DNA of 64,000 bases, from positions 266,001 through 330,000 of the forward strand of contig CAJHNH020008379.1 in assembly GCA_905116865.2 (NCBI GenBank), given 5' to 3'. This stretch comes from Candidula unifasciata. Taxonomy: Eukaryota > Mollusca > Gastropoda > Stylommatophora > Geomitridae. Below, in pieces: positions 10,190 through 21,865 of the stretch. The translations under genes and the position numbers were made by a program. Each line of letters starts with the position of its first letter. The stretch's first letter is position 1. Under the pieces are notes generated by a model. That model ran no database searches. It worked only from the letters and a program-made list of their open reading frames with translations, and had not been told where the DNA came from.

Positions 10190-10889
10190 AAGATGGTGAT
10201 TTACAACATGCTTACTGACAGTTGATCTACCCCCCCCCCCCCCCCCCTCTTGCTCGGGCCGATCATTCTTTCCCTGCCGTCTGAAGCAAGTGCCGCGTCC
10301 CGTAAACTCCGCGCGTCGTATTGTATTTACCTAAGCAGTTACTCCTGTAACCTTTATATAAATAAACTTTTGAATCGAGCCGTGAGTACATGCTCTCCTT
10401 AATGTCAACCACAAAAGTGAAAATTGGCTGACGGGCGTGGAACCTTCTTATATCAAAATCCTAGTCAATTCCATCTTCCACGCACGTCGCCGCCAAAAAA
10501 GTATTATAAAAATATAAATAATCTATTTTAAATTCGTTATAAATTAAGTTGTATGAGCTACATGTTTTATTGTACAGTCCTATGTTTGAATAATTAACGA
10601 GGTTGTTTGCACATACAGTGGTTAAAGTTATTTTGTAAGCCTTTAATAATCTAATTATTGTGATTATTTTCCTTTAGTTATTATTACTATGCTTGTTATA
10701 TTGTAAATTACCATAATTTATTTTGTTAATTATGTTATAATATTCTAAAGATTTGTGTTTCTTAACTTGTATTTATTTTAATTTCTACCAGGCATATGGA
10801 GACCCTTTGGGTTTTAGTTTAAGTTTTCTTCTTTTTTGTTTATTCTTTTTTTTTTTTTTTTCTTATTTATTATTTTTTTTCCTTGTTAC
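10190..10889. other. AT-rich stretch, no gene recognised
   Basis: A C18 run sits at 10230-10247, then about 130 bp of GC-rich text with an AATAAA at about 10361, then strongly AT-rich DNA with poly-T tracts up to the start of the hAT transposase remnant. It may be the 5' flank of that transposon; no terminal repeat was identified. Confidence 0.4.
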
Positions 10890-11780
10890 TTTTAGGCGTC
10901 ATGAATATCCGGAAATTTTTAAAACCTCTCAGACAGCCATAGCAATCGACTCCAGATGTTGAAGAAATAACGTTAACTCCTGTCTGTAAAAAACGGAAAA
11001 CGGATGCTGTTGTTTGTTCACCTGCAGCAGCAACGCTATCACCAGAACCAGACCCTGACAAGCTTGAAAGTGGAGATACTAGGTTAACCTATGACATTGG
11101 ACTCTATGTAAAAATCTACTACGAAGATTCATATTGATCGTTAAGTATCGTGTGCTAACTGATCCATACAAGCCTCACCTGTCATATGATTTTGAAGGCG
11201 ACATGTTAGGAAGTGGAAAACGTTGTTTCGGGGAATCTTGGCTAACCCAGTATACTCCATGGTTATCATATTTACATAGGTTAAAAGGTGCTTTTTGCAT
11301 TTTCACCTAACCAGTGATGGAGCCCACAGTAATAGTCCGTTCTATACTCACTACTATTTTTTCAACAATCTTATTTTGCGGAACAAATGATTTGGCAATT
11401 CGTGGGAAAGATAGCACCAAAGGAAATGTCGAACAACTTTATGCGTATCGAATTGAGGGAGGAGACAGTATTTAAAAAAAAACCATTTTGATACAGCTGC
11501 TAGAAATGCACGTTACACATCACACCGAACGCAAAATGATTTGATAAATTTGTCTGAACAAGCTCTGCGAGAAGACATTGTAAAAGCTGCTAACAATGCT
11601 GTTGGATCCTCGATCATAGCCGATGAAACAGCAGATATCTTAGGAACAGAACAGTTATCACTGGGAGTGCGGTTTGTAGATACGTCTAGTGAGAAGGCTA
11701 TGATTCGTGAGAAATTCCTTAGATTTTCTCGGCTGAAAGGTATGGACGACACCACGATATCTGATTGTATTATTCAACAC
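10890..11780 (+). pseudogene. hAT-family transposase pseudogene, 5' half
   Basis: The putative start ATGAATATCCGGAAATTT at 10901 (MNIRKFLKP) is followed by an early TAG. Downstream frames give YRVLTDPYKPHLSYDFEGD and ESWLTQYTPWLSYL (TTF-type zinc-finger region of hAT/ZMYM1-like transposases), then EQALREDIVKAANNAVGSSI and IADETADILGTEQLSLGVRF (the DUF4371 core, with the ADET-D motif of the catalytic region). Stops and frameshifts at about 10940, 11136 and 11310 mean it is dead. A 44-bp segment at about 11308-11352 also occurs at 12655-12701, so it is an insertion. The gene resumes at 18288. Confidence 0.85.
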
Positions 11781-11841
11781 TAGCTGTGCCCTGCCACGCG
11801 TTGCTGTGACCCCGAATAGTGAAATGGAAAAGAAAGAAAGT

Positions 11842-12400
11842 AGCTCTCAGCTAACAGTCTGTCATAACCCTCACCCCCCCCCCCTCTCCCCTCCACCTAG
11901 TCATGTCTCCCTCTCCGAAGGATTGAAAAATCATCCCTGGCGAAAGTATTAAAATATAAACAGTTAAGAAATGAGAACTTGAAAATAATGTCTTAAGCTC
12001 TCTCAGCTAACAGTGTCTGGCATAACCCACCCCCCCCCCTCCTCTCCCCTCTACCCAGTCATGTCTCCCTCTCCGAAGGATTGAAAAATCATCCCTGGCG
12101 AAAGTATTAAAATATAAACAGTTAAGAAATGATAACTTGAAAATAATGTTTTAAGCTCTCTCAGCTAACAGTGTCTGGCATAACCCCCCCCCCCCACCCC
12201 CTCTCCTCTCCCCTCCACCCACTCATGTGTCCCTCTCCGAAGGATTAAAAAATCATCACTCGGCGAAATTATTAAAATAGAGATAGTTAAGAAATGATAA
12301 CCTTAAAATAATGTTTTAAGCTCTCTCAGTTAACAGTGTCTACCATCACCCCCCCCCCCCCCCTAATTATATCATCCTCGCTGAAGGATGGGAAAGTCAT
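11842..12400. repeat. Tandem repeat, unit about 155-165 bp, 3.4 copies, with poly-C tracts
   Basis: Units start AGCTCTCTCAGCTAACAGT at about 11842, 11996, 12153 and 12319. Each holds a poly-C tract, CATGTCTCCCTCTCCGAAGG, AAAATATAAACAGTTAAGAA and an ATAATGTTTTA end. It is part of the DNA that split the hAT gene. Confidence 0.85.
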
Positions 12401-13938
12401 CATCCGTGTCCACCCAGAGACAGAGGGATAGCATTCATGTGTAATGAGAAGTAAATGTTGCCAGTGTAACAGCTATCACATCACCCATCCAGTACCAGTA
12501 CTACTGCTACCACTACCACCACCACCTTCAGAAAAAAAAACAGTCACTACTGTCTGTGCAGGTCGGTGTAGCCAGAGGAGTTAGCGCTGCATGTTATCGC
12601 CACGGACTGTTTAGTGTAATTGAGCTCCCAACAAAGAAAAAAAAAACTCCATCACCTAACCAGTGATGGAGCCCACAGTAATAGTCTGTTCTATACTCAC
12701 AAATAGCGTAAATAGAAACCCCCACCCGTCATCTCCCCTCTTCGAAGGGACGAATGTTAAATGACCTTGGCATCCGTGTCCACCCACAGTAAACTGGACT
12801 GTAAGCAGTCTTAGTTAATAGCTTCTGTCATTAATGAATAGTTTATGATCGAGTGAAGCGTCGCGGGGAGGATAAATAAGACTTTATTGAAATCGGATGT
12901 CTTTGGGCGAAAGGTGCAGATATCGCAGCCTAGCTGTAAACCAAAACACAACATGCCAACAGTTCTCTTGAGGGAAAAAGAAAAATTAGCACCCAGTGGG
13001 TAATCGAACACCGGTCATCCACGTGAAGGGCGGAATACTTACAACTCTACTACCGAAGACTGAAGACTTTAGGTCAGATGTCGCAGCCTAGCAGTATACC
13101 ACAACACAACGTGCCAACCGCCCTGTCAATGGCGAACGAATATTACCCGTGACATGAACATTGAGCATCACGTCGCCGCTATAGCAGGCTAGCTGTAAAC
13201 CTGAAAATCGAACGGGAAAAAAGCGTAGATATTGCAGCCTAGCTATAAACCACAACAAAACGTGGCAGCCACCTAGTTAGGGGCCAAAAAAAGTATATGA
13301 CCCAGCGGGGAATCGAACCCCGTGTAGCACAGCTCTCTTCTTTGTTGCGTATGTTGATGTCACACCCAGGTTCGTCTTTAGGTTTGCTACAGGAGGAGTC
13401 GATTGGAAGATTATAGACGAGGAGAGAGATGGTCGTGTCGATAGTGGTGATGATGATGGTGATGTCTTGCTAGCTGCATGCTTCTCACGTGACGCTGATG
13501 CTTGTATAACAAAATGTCTGGAAACAACTGTTCTCGTCTGTACTGCCTTTATTGTAATATCTCAGCAATGTCACAAAATAACATCAATGATATTCTAAAT
13601 AGCCCTGTGTTCTCTCTGTGGTTAAATACTCGTAGGTTCGCGTTGTGTTCTTCATCTCTGGTTACTTTGTTAACTGGTTCTAGTGTCTCTAACTGCCACA
13701 TGGCTTCTAGTGCTGTTTAGTACTAACGGCCTGATTCGTCGACTCTAACATCTCTATAATGTTCCTAATGTGTCTCTGTTAACCATGGATCCAAGGATCT
13801 TGTGTGTTGTCTCTGTGGCTCGATGTCTCGTTTCATGTCTGCTCTCTAGTGACTGTCTTTGACGCTCAATACGACCGGCTGCTCTCCTTCCAGTGTTGAG
13901 CTGGCATCAAGGATCACTGAGACTAGTCGCTCGTCCTC
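12400..13938. other. Inserted DNA between hAT halves, repeat-like, no gene
   Basis: Contains repeated GCAGCCTAGCTGTAAACCACAACACAACGTG-type units (about 12925, 13085, 13185, 13235) and tRNA B-box-like text on the minus strand (GGGGTTCGATTCCCCG at about 13307-13322), so it is at least partly tRNA-derived SINE material. Similar unit text recurs at 38620 and 46565. The right half (13400-13938) is unclassified. Confidence 0.5.
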
Positions 13939-15899
13939 TGTCGTGAAATGATAGCCATTACGCATCGGTCTGTAAGGCTGATAACCTGTCTTACCTGTAA
14001 TCTGCACAAAATTCAAACTTGGACTCGCCCAGAAATATATAGTCCCTTATATCTAGATATATAGGTCTTTATTGGACAACATTATTAGGTCTACACTTTC
14101 TGGTTGCTTTAACTAAACTCCATTTTTAAATGTATATCTCTTGGAGATATATTAAGGGAGTTATTTGAGGTTTCGTGAAAACCGATTTACTCCTTGCCCA
14201 TGTATACAAGGGACTTCTTTTGTTACCAACGCCTGAAGTGTCTAAGTGACGCTATTCTCTCTTGCCGGTCTCAAGCGTCCAGACGTGTCAATCTATGCCT
14301 GTATAATTTCAATTTCTCAAGGCAATCTGGACTGTCTCGGACTTTACATATGCTTGGGTAAGTTAATTATAGTTTACGAGTACCTAAAATGATGTCTGTA
14401 AAGTAGTCACTGCTGTAGAGAGATCGGTATCGGCTGTGTGATCACACTTAGTTCGACCGTTCTTGATCTCTAGAGAAGCGGATTCGAACGTACACCGTCC
14501 CCTGTACAGACTAAATAGCTTATGCCCTCAATAAACCACCTATACTGGTAAAACTTAATACCCTTACAATTGTGTACGTTTTAAACTAACTATAGAAGTT
14601 GTGCATACCAAATGGGGCCAGAATTAGGTCAGGGCTGTGTGACCAGTATATGGAGTGTGTTTGACCTAAATCTAGGGAATGCAGGTACTGACAGTAAATA
14701 TTGGTAACTGTGTGCAGAGGGAGGGGAAAGAGAGAGTGATATATGTGTTAGAACTTTATCTATCTCCACTGTATATCTGACTTGCCTTCTCTTGCACTAA
14801 ACAGACAGAGGAAAATAGGAGACTGATGTCTCTTGGTCTGGAGAGGCAATCTGAGGAATGAAACAGGAGAGCAGGGGGGAGTCAGCAGATGGGGGTTGAT
14901 GACTGGTGCTTATTCTGTCTTTCCTGTCAAGATGTTACCCTCTTGGTGATGACTAATTGTGAGTTATTTTCTTGACAGGATGTACCTTTTGTGAGGAGCT
15001 GGCAGAAGTTTCACAGTCCAACCAACATCCACCAACCATCAAACCACCAGAAAACAAACTGTTACCCACCAGCTAACACCTGTGAAGGTTCCTGACATCT
15101 CCAACATGTGGGAGATGGTACCTCAAACAGTCTACCAGTGCTAGAGCTTAGGGTAGCTCAAAACCAATACATATTACTTGGTGATAGAGACTTGCTAAGT
15201 ACCAGTGCAGTATTGTGTCCTCTATGGTGAAGGACTCTCTGACTATTTGATCCAGTGGAGCAGAATTCCCAGAATCAAAGACAGTCGAATCATCCGGAGC
15301 TGATGGAGGCATCATAGACAGGAAGGATAGAAGCTAAGTCTGATGCTTCTTCATGTGCTGTTTTTTTTTCCTCACAGCTCCAGTGTTTCCAATGATGACA
15401 TATAGTCACCTCCAGGACCGGCTGTCTGTATAGTTTCCTTGGGATCTAGACATTAGTGCTGAGATTCTTTCACTGATAGCTGGAATTCACTTCAATTTTT
15501 TTATGTACAAATATTATACTAAATACATGCATTCATTTTCATGGCTGATTTAGGTTTCTCTATGTCACCTTCTTAAGTGTTTAGCAGTTGTATGTGTATC
15601 TTCATTATATGTGTTAACATGGTCATGATAATGAACTATCATAACCTGGGGGCTTTCTTTAGTAAGTAGTGGGGGTGTCCAGCCAAGTGTGCCTAGAAAT
15701 ATTGTATTTATATACTGATATATTTTGTAGTGCCAATACTTGAGTTGCCCTACTCCAGAGATAAGTTGAGCGTATATTGGCCACGGGGAATCCCTTAGAC
15801 CAATACGAGCCAAACGACTCAACATAATTATCTCTGAGTGCTGTTGGTTCTGAAGGAGAAATCCTTACATTAGGCACGCGACAGGAGTGATATGTGACA
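13939..15899. mobile_element. LTR-like element A (solo), intron-containing copy
   Basis: 1961 bp with TGTC...GACA ends, flanked by a perfect 5-bp duplication TCCTC (13934-13938 and 15900-15904). TG...CA ends plus a 5-bp duplication are the signature of integrase-mediated LTR insertion. No gag/pol frame is present, and element B is a second copy with its own duplication, so each looks like a solo LTR or a non-autonomous LTR-like element. It keeps a 621-bp segment (14358-14978) with perfect splice signals that copy B lacks. Confidence 0.8.
14358..14978 (+). other. Intron-like segment inside LTR-like element A
   Basis: Starts GTAAGTTAAT after TGCTTGG and ends TTATTTTCTTGACAG before GATG. A CTAAT branch-point-like motif lies about 25 nt before the AG. 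Removing it gives TGCTTGG|GATG...CCTTTTGTGAGG, which corresponds to the continuous TGCTTGGGATGAATCCTTTG in element B (16847-16866). The segment therefore fits a spliced intron on the plus strand. Confidence 0.75.
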
Positions 15900-16210
15900 T
15901 CCTCTGAGTCTCAACGACTGAAGGCATTCTTTGAGTTGAGCTGACATCTCTACGACTGAAGGCTGCCTTGGGAGTCCATGTGACTGGTCTCTCGTCTCTT
16001 GAGTCTTGTGGAATGAAGAATTCTATCGAGTGGATTCTTACCCAGTATTTATACTTGGATGCTGGAATGACAGTTATTTGTTTTCTTCTCACTTTTTCTG
16101 CTTCTAGAATATTATAGTACGTCCAAACTTGTTTACTATGTACGTTCTCATGTGGGATTTTCTAAAAATATATCGATGTATACCGATATAAATATGGAAA
16201 TATACCGATT

Positions 16211-16508
16211 GCATCGGATTTCATCATCTTTTTCTGCGCAACTATAGTAGTTAAATTGACATTCTAGAAAAGGGAATTGTCGTGGAATGATAAGCCATTA
16301 CACATCAGTCCGTAAGGCTGGTAACTTGACTTACCTGTAATCGGCAAAAATTCAAACTTGCATCGGATTTCATCATCTTTTTTTGCGCAACTATAGTAGT
16401 TAAATTGACATTCTAGAAAAGGGAATTGTCGTGGAATGATAAGCCATTACACATCAGTCCGTAAGGCTGGTAACTTGACTTACCTGTAATCGGCAAAAAT
16501 TCAAACTT
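16211..16508. repeat. 149-bp tandem duplication across the left end of element B
   Basis: The block 16211-16359 (from GCATCGGATTTCATCATC to TCAAACTT) is repeated at 16360-16508 with about one difference. Each unit holds the flank, the GGAAT target site and the first 80 or so bp of the LTR-like element. It arose after insertion and is very recent, or it is an assembly artefact. Confidence 0.85.
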
Positions 16509-17858
16509 GGACTCGTCCGGAAAGATATAGTCCCTTATATCTATATATATATGCCTTTATTAGACAACATTATTATGTCTACATTTTCTGGTTGCTTTGA
16601 CTTAACTCCATTTTTAAATGTATATCCATTGGATAAATATTAGGGGAGTTATTTGAGGTTTCTTTGAAACCGATTTACTCCTTGCCCATGTATACTGGGA
16701 ACTCCTTTTTTTTACCAACGCTTGAAGTGTTTAATTTGCGCCATTCTCTCTTGCCGGCTCCAAGCGTCCAGACGTGTAATCTATGCCTGTATAATTTCAA
16801 TTTCATAAGGCAATCTGGAATGTCTCAGACTTTTCATATGCTTGGGATGAATCCTTTGTGAGGAGCCGGCAGAAGATTCACAGTCCAACCAACACCCACC
16901 AACCATAACCCATAACCCATCAATCAATTAACCCATCACCTACTTATTATCACCCAACTACCAATTGAGAATGTCCTCCTCAAGATGGGGTACAATATAA
17001 CCCAAACATCATCCAGTGCCAGAGCATGTGTGTAACTCAGGGACAGTACTGTGAGTTACTCGTGGGAACAGGTGCTGTGTGCCTATCCAGTTGCGGTGTG
17101 CATATCCAGTTGCTGTGTGCCTATCCAGTTACTGTGTGCCTATCAAGGTGCTGTGTGCCTATCCAGTTGCTGCGTCCTCTATGGTGAGGTACTCTTCCAT
17201 TACCTGATCCAGTTGAGCAGAAGTACCAGGGTCAAAGACAGTCGATTCATCCGGAGCTGAGTGAGGCATCAACAGTGGAACTGGGATAAGTGAAGTTTAT
17301 GCCTCAATTATGCTATATTCCCCACAGCTCCACTGGATTCCAAGGATGAACATATGCTTCCTCCAGGACTTTCTGACTGTTTAACTTATGGTTGATTATA
17401 GTCATTGTATTCTGGAATCCAGCTGTTGTGTTTTGACATCTACTTCACTATTTTCTATTTTGTACATGTTGTAATGATTACATGCATTCATTTTCATGGC
17501 TGACTTAGGTTTCTCTATTTCACCTTTTTAAATGTGTAGCATTTGTGTGTGTATGAATCTTAACTATATGTGTTAACATGGTTATGATAATGACTTATCA
17601 TAACCTGGGGGCTTTCTTTAGTAAGTAGTGGGGGTGTCCAGCCAAGTGTGCCTAGGAATATTGTATTCATATACTGATATATTTTATAGTGCCAATACTT
17701 GAGTTGCCCTACTCCAGAAAAAAGTTGAGCGTATATTGGCCACGGGGAATCCCTTACACCAATACGAGCCAAACGACTCAACATAATTATTTCTGAGTGC
17801 TGCTGGTTCTGAAGGAGAAATCCTTACATCAGGCACGTGACAGGAGTGATATGTGACA
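16427..17858. mobile_element. LTR-like element B (solo), intron-less copy
   Basis: 1432 bp with TGTC...GACA ends and a perfect 5-bp duplication GGAAT (16422-16426 and 17859-17863). It is collinear with element A with moderate divergence, except for the precise absence of A's 621-bp intron-like segment and a local expansion of a roughly 24-bp unit (GCTGTGTGCCTATCCAGTT type, 17070-17175). The last 330 bp (about 17530-17858) are the best conserved between the two. No coding frame. Confidence 0.8.
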
Positions 17859-18287
17859 GGAATGTCAAGGTTACCAAAACTTGTTGATTTTCAGTACATC
17901 ATAACTTTGTGCCTTCTAACAAACAAGGGATAATGTCTCCCTGTTACACCCTATCACCCGTGTAAAATGGTGAAATGCTTACAACTAATTACGCTACTAA
18001 ATACGCAAGCAGTTGGTAGAAATGAAAGTATATAATAACAATGTGAAGGTCGGTGTTACACAGTCAAAGGTGGCCAACTGACTAAAAACAAATCCGGGCC
18101 GGCAACGAAACAAATAATGATTTGACCGTTGCTGGAGCTACGTCGTTCGTGGTTTGTGCGATTTTATGACACAAAATCACGCTTTTAGTCAAGGGCAACG
18201 TTGTGTGAAAATTTGAAAGCAATCGGTTCAGTAGTTTTCAAGTTTTTAGGTAACAACATCGGAAAATTAACATTTTTTATTAATATA

Positions 18288-19504
18288 GATTGTAAAATAT
18301 TTCGTCTTCTCCTTAATAATCTGCTGGGTCAAGGTTATGATGGGTGCTCGACAATGGTCGGAAAAGTAATTAGTGTTCAGGCAAAAATTCGAAGTATTTA
18401 CCCCAAGGCTGCCTTTGTTCACTGTGCTTGGCATAGACTGAATCTCGTAGTAAATGATCTTAATAATGTTGCAGTGATACGAAATACTATTGGTACTATC
18501 AAAGCAATTATTAAATTTTTTCGTGAAAGGCCCAAAAAGGAGGTCCTCTGTCCCAAATATTCCTCTTCTGTGAGACAAGATGGACAAGCAAGTTTAAAAG
18601 TATTCGGACTTTTTCTAGTAAATTTGAAGATATTGATTGTCAACTGGAAGAATTTTCATAGCATGTAAGTGGAAATACACGACAGGCTGCACATCAGTTA
18701 TATTGTTCATCTAAGACCAACACGTTTTTATTTTGTCTCAATATTATTTCACAGTACTCTGCCATACTGGAACCAGTTACTCAGGCTCTTCAAGCTGTTC
18801 GAGTTGATCTTCGAGAAGTCCAACTGCAAGTTCAAAACCTGCTCAGTGTAGTAAAACTTCACCGAGGTGATTCCGATAACTATTTCAGGGATATTTTTTG
18901 AGAAAACACTACAACTCGCACAGAAAGTGGATATTGAACTGATTATCCCAAGACAGAGTGGAAGACAAAAGCATCGAAGTAATCCGGGAACCTTAAGTGT
19001 TGAAGAGAACTTCAGACAAACAGTTTACATTCCATACTTAGATTCTCTAATTAATTCATCGGAAAGTCGATTTTGTGAAGCCAGCAGTGCACAATTTAAC
19101 TTAGCGTTGCTACATCCTTCGAAATTGTGCAAAATGAATCGTCAACCGTTTAAATATACTGTCTACTATTGATAATTTTGAAACTGAAACCTTGAGTTGG
19201 TTTAATTTTTGGAAAACGCGAACCTTTTACAAAGTTTTATCCGAGTGTCAGGTATGCCTTACTAGTTTTGCTAACATTACCAGCAACAACATGTACGGTG
19301 GAGCGATCGTTCAGCACATTACGTCGTGTAAAAACATGGCTTAGATCTACAATGTCAGATGAACGTCTGTCTGGATTTTGAATGTTAAGCGTACACAGAG
19401 ACAAAGTGAACTGCAACAAAAAAGACTTTATGGACACAATTGTAGATATGTTTGGTAGCGCACGGCCATCTTTAGAAATACAAGTTAAAGCCGGATATGG
19501 GTAG
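18288..19504 (+). pseudogene. hAT-family transposase pseudogene, 3' half
   Basis: Resumes with LLGQGYDGCSTMVGKVISVQ and AAFVHCAWHRLNLVVND (the conserved GQGYDGA and HC..H.LNL motifs of hAT/ZMYM1-type transposases), passes several frameshifts and stops (18668, about 18900, 18950), and ends with the hAT dimerisation region LPATTCTVERSFSTLRRVKT (about 19275-19335). The order of domains matches the half at 10890-11780. Together they make one transposase gene interrupted by about 6.5 kb. The last codons are near 19500. Confidence 0.85.
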
Positions 19505-20190
19505 CGATAACAGACGACTCCAGTTCTTGTTTAAAGGATAAATTTTATTTAAAAATTTATGTTGTAATTTTTTTTTAATATACATATATTGTGTTAATAA
19601 AAAATTTGTTGCTACAGTATGCTCTTCATTACTACAGTGTCCTGTCCGTTCGTTCACCATACAAATACGCTACAGTAAATTAAAACTACATTAAAACATT
19701 ACTAAAAATATCCCACCCCCCCCCCCCCCCAGAAAATTGTCTGCGGGCGCCCATGTCTGTCAAGGAAAACTGACCAAGGAAACACACAGTGCTCTGCTGC
19801 ATAGAGTGTCTGTAATGCTTTCTCTAATCAAATATCTGTTTGCAACCCTAGAAGCCAGTTTTATACTTCTTGGAAAGCTGCAGACTGACAACCTAGAAGC
19901 AACAAGTTTTAGAAGCAGAAAATAAACTGAACGTTTACTCACTGCTAAGTATGTCCTCATCAGCTGATGGAGATTTCCCTGTCCGTGACCTCTCAGAGTT
20001 TCTCAGCAGCAATGAAGGAGAAAATGGGGATGACATAATCACTGGTGCCGTTCAGCTGAACGTGAACAAGTTTTTTTTTTTTCCATCAACCCAAGTGACT
20101 GTGAATTATTGGTTTCGAAAGATTCCGAGAAGTCACTGGTGTATATTGCTGGATTTGTCTCTAGTAATGTAAACTGCTGATGAACAGGCC
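19505..20190. other. hAT 3' flank, no gene
   Basis: AT-rich DNA, a C15 run at 19716-19730, then GC-mixed sequence with short frames that show no known domain. The hAT element's right terminus may lie near 19760 (GCGGGCGCCCATG), but its left partner was not identified. Confidence 0.4.
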
Positions 20191-20198
20191 ATTAGCAT

Positions 20199-20457
20199 CA
20201 GAGCTCCCAATGCTGGGTTCTCCCCCCCCCCCCCATATCTGGGCTTTTATTTGACCTCTGGGGGAAATCTAAGTGTTTTTTTTTTTATATATCCTTATAT
20301 AAAAGTGGTAAATGTTTCGTTTTGTAAATATAAATTTTGTAAATTTTAACAATGTGGGTTTTTTTTTTTTTTTTTGGTTCTTTGTCTTTGTATTGCTTGG
20401 GTTTTTGTTCAGCTAAGCTGGGTTTTTTTTTTTTTTTAAATCTCATTGGCAGCCCTG
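20199..20457. mobile_element. hAT-type MITE with perfect 8-bp target duplication
   Basis: 259 bp. The left end CAGAGCTCCCAATG and the right end CATTGGCAGCCCTG are inverted. Flanks 20191-20198 and 20458-20465 are both ATTAGCAT. The body has GGTAAATGTTTCGTTTTGTAA and TATTGCTTGGGTTTTTGTTCAG, shared with 25812-26060. Long T runs. No coding. Confidence 0.88.
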
Positions 20458-20659
20458 ATTAGCATATGACGTTGACTGAGGTACATACAACTGCTTGACC
20501 GTGGAGGTTTAAAATACCCTTCAAGGTGTATAATTTTATTGACTTTTGTCGCATAAAAAACCCAACCGACGGCCCCGAGCAGACAGTGCGCATAGAATAT
20601 GAAAGAAGATAAACAGGTTATGAATAGTGGGAGATTCTTTATAGTATCGTCGATATGGT

Positions 20660-20682
20660 GTCTCTGTGGCGCAATCGGTTAT

Positions 20683-20716
<34 letters not shown>

Positions 20717-20733
20717 GAGTCCACCCAGGGACG
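20660..20733 (+). tRNA. tRNA-Asn (GTT)
   Basis: 74 nt. Acceptor stem GTCTCTG/CAGGGAC with discriminator G, anticodon loop CTGTTAA with anticodon GTT at 20694-20696, T-arm GGTTCGAGT, no intron, and a pol III T-run from about 20738. The D-stem carries GGTTATCGC where the second copy (27262) and the animal consensus have GGTTAGCGC, leaving one C.T mismatch at the end of the stem. Probably still foldable, but it may be a decaying copy. Confidence 0.9.
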
Positions 20734-21059
20734 CATATTTTTTTTTTCAAGTTTACTTTAACAGTACAGTGCGTGTACTGTGAGATTTAACACACAAAAT
20801 AATCTCATGTGGCGATACACTGAATTGCTGGAAGTAAAATTACCTAGCGGAACCACATCCAAGAAAAATTGCTCTTTTAGAAACCATGCTAGAGAGAAGA
20901 GTCAATAGCAAGGGGTAGACAACATCAAGAAATTGACAAACATTGGTCAGAGAGAGTGTACTATTTGACAAAAGTCTTTTAGATCCATCTCATCCAACAT
21001 TCTTTGTTGAGACTTCACCTGATTGAAACCATATACAACCAATAAATGCTGGGGTTTAG

Positions 21060-21184
21060 TTCTTCTGCCTTTCTAACTCCTAGTGTAGCATAGGCTCTCA
21101 AGCCACTCACGACAAGTCGTTACATCCTTCGCCATCGCATGCATCTCTCACCATGTTTTAATTTACCCCTCTAGCTCCCTTTCC

Positions 21185-21217
<33 letters not shown>

Positions 21218-21530
21218 TTGTCTTCCTTTATTTCTGTGCTCCTGTGGGTTCCATTGCATAGACATTCTAGTTTTATTGTTTTCAGGTTTTTCTCAGCGTA
21301 TGTCCTATTAAACGCTAGCATCTTTCATTCACCTCTTGGTCCACTGGAACTTGTTTAGTTCTCTCCCAAAGCTCTACATTAGTGATTCTACCATACCATT
21401 TAATTCCCGTTATTCTGCGCAGGCACCAGTTAATGAATGTTTGTAGTTTATTATAATTGCCCTAGATATTCTCCGTGTTTCCGCCCCTTACAAAAGTACT
21501 GATTTGACATTAGAATTAACCATTTTAAGG
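21060..21530 (-). pseudogene. LINE C-terminal fragment (minus), contains a (TG)n run
   Basis: Collinear with 41755-42530: both hold CTCCCAAAGCTC, TTGGTCCACTGGAACTTGTTTAG-like text and, at the end, a minus-strand NVKSV(L)-like motif (ACTGATTTGACATTAG) as in the C-terminal part of RTE-type reverse transcriptases. A (TG)n microsatellite interrupts it at about 21186-21215. Confidence 0.5.
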
Positions 21531-21539
21531 GTGCTTCTT

Positions 21540-21860
21540 TGAATCGTTCCCCAAAATGGCGGCTTTAATATGATGGCGTTCAAAAAGGAGCTAAATTGGC
21601 CAATTTCTGACCATAAAATATCCAAAAATATCCGAATGCGGGGTCAGTTCTATTAAAAATATATGTGCCGGCTCCGAATAACGAAACAAATGCTCTGACA
21701 GGGTCTCGGCGATACGTTGCTTGCCGACCTGCTTCTGCGAGTGTGCCTCACCGCCGAGCATTTTCCCGCGCGCCGCTACGCGCGGCGCGGATGGGGGCTA
21801 AACTAGATGGCTGGGACTCACGAGTGGCAGCTACCGCATCTCCTGCAACTTCCTCCAATT
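21540..21860. repeat. Foldback-family arm, related to 7433-8375
   Basis: Contains GCCGGCTCCGAATAACGAAACAAATGC, inverted relative to 8255-8310, and GGGGGCTAAACTAGATGGCTGGGACTCACGAG with TCTCCTGCAACTTCCTCCAATT, inverted relative to 8105-8175. Only one arm is present. The 85-codon frame across it is not a gene. Confidence 0.7.
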
Positions 21861-21865
21861 ACAGT

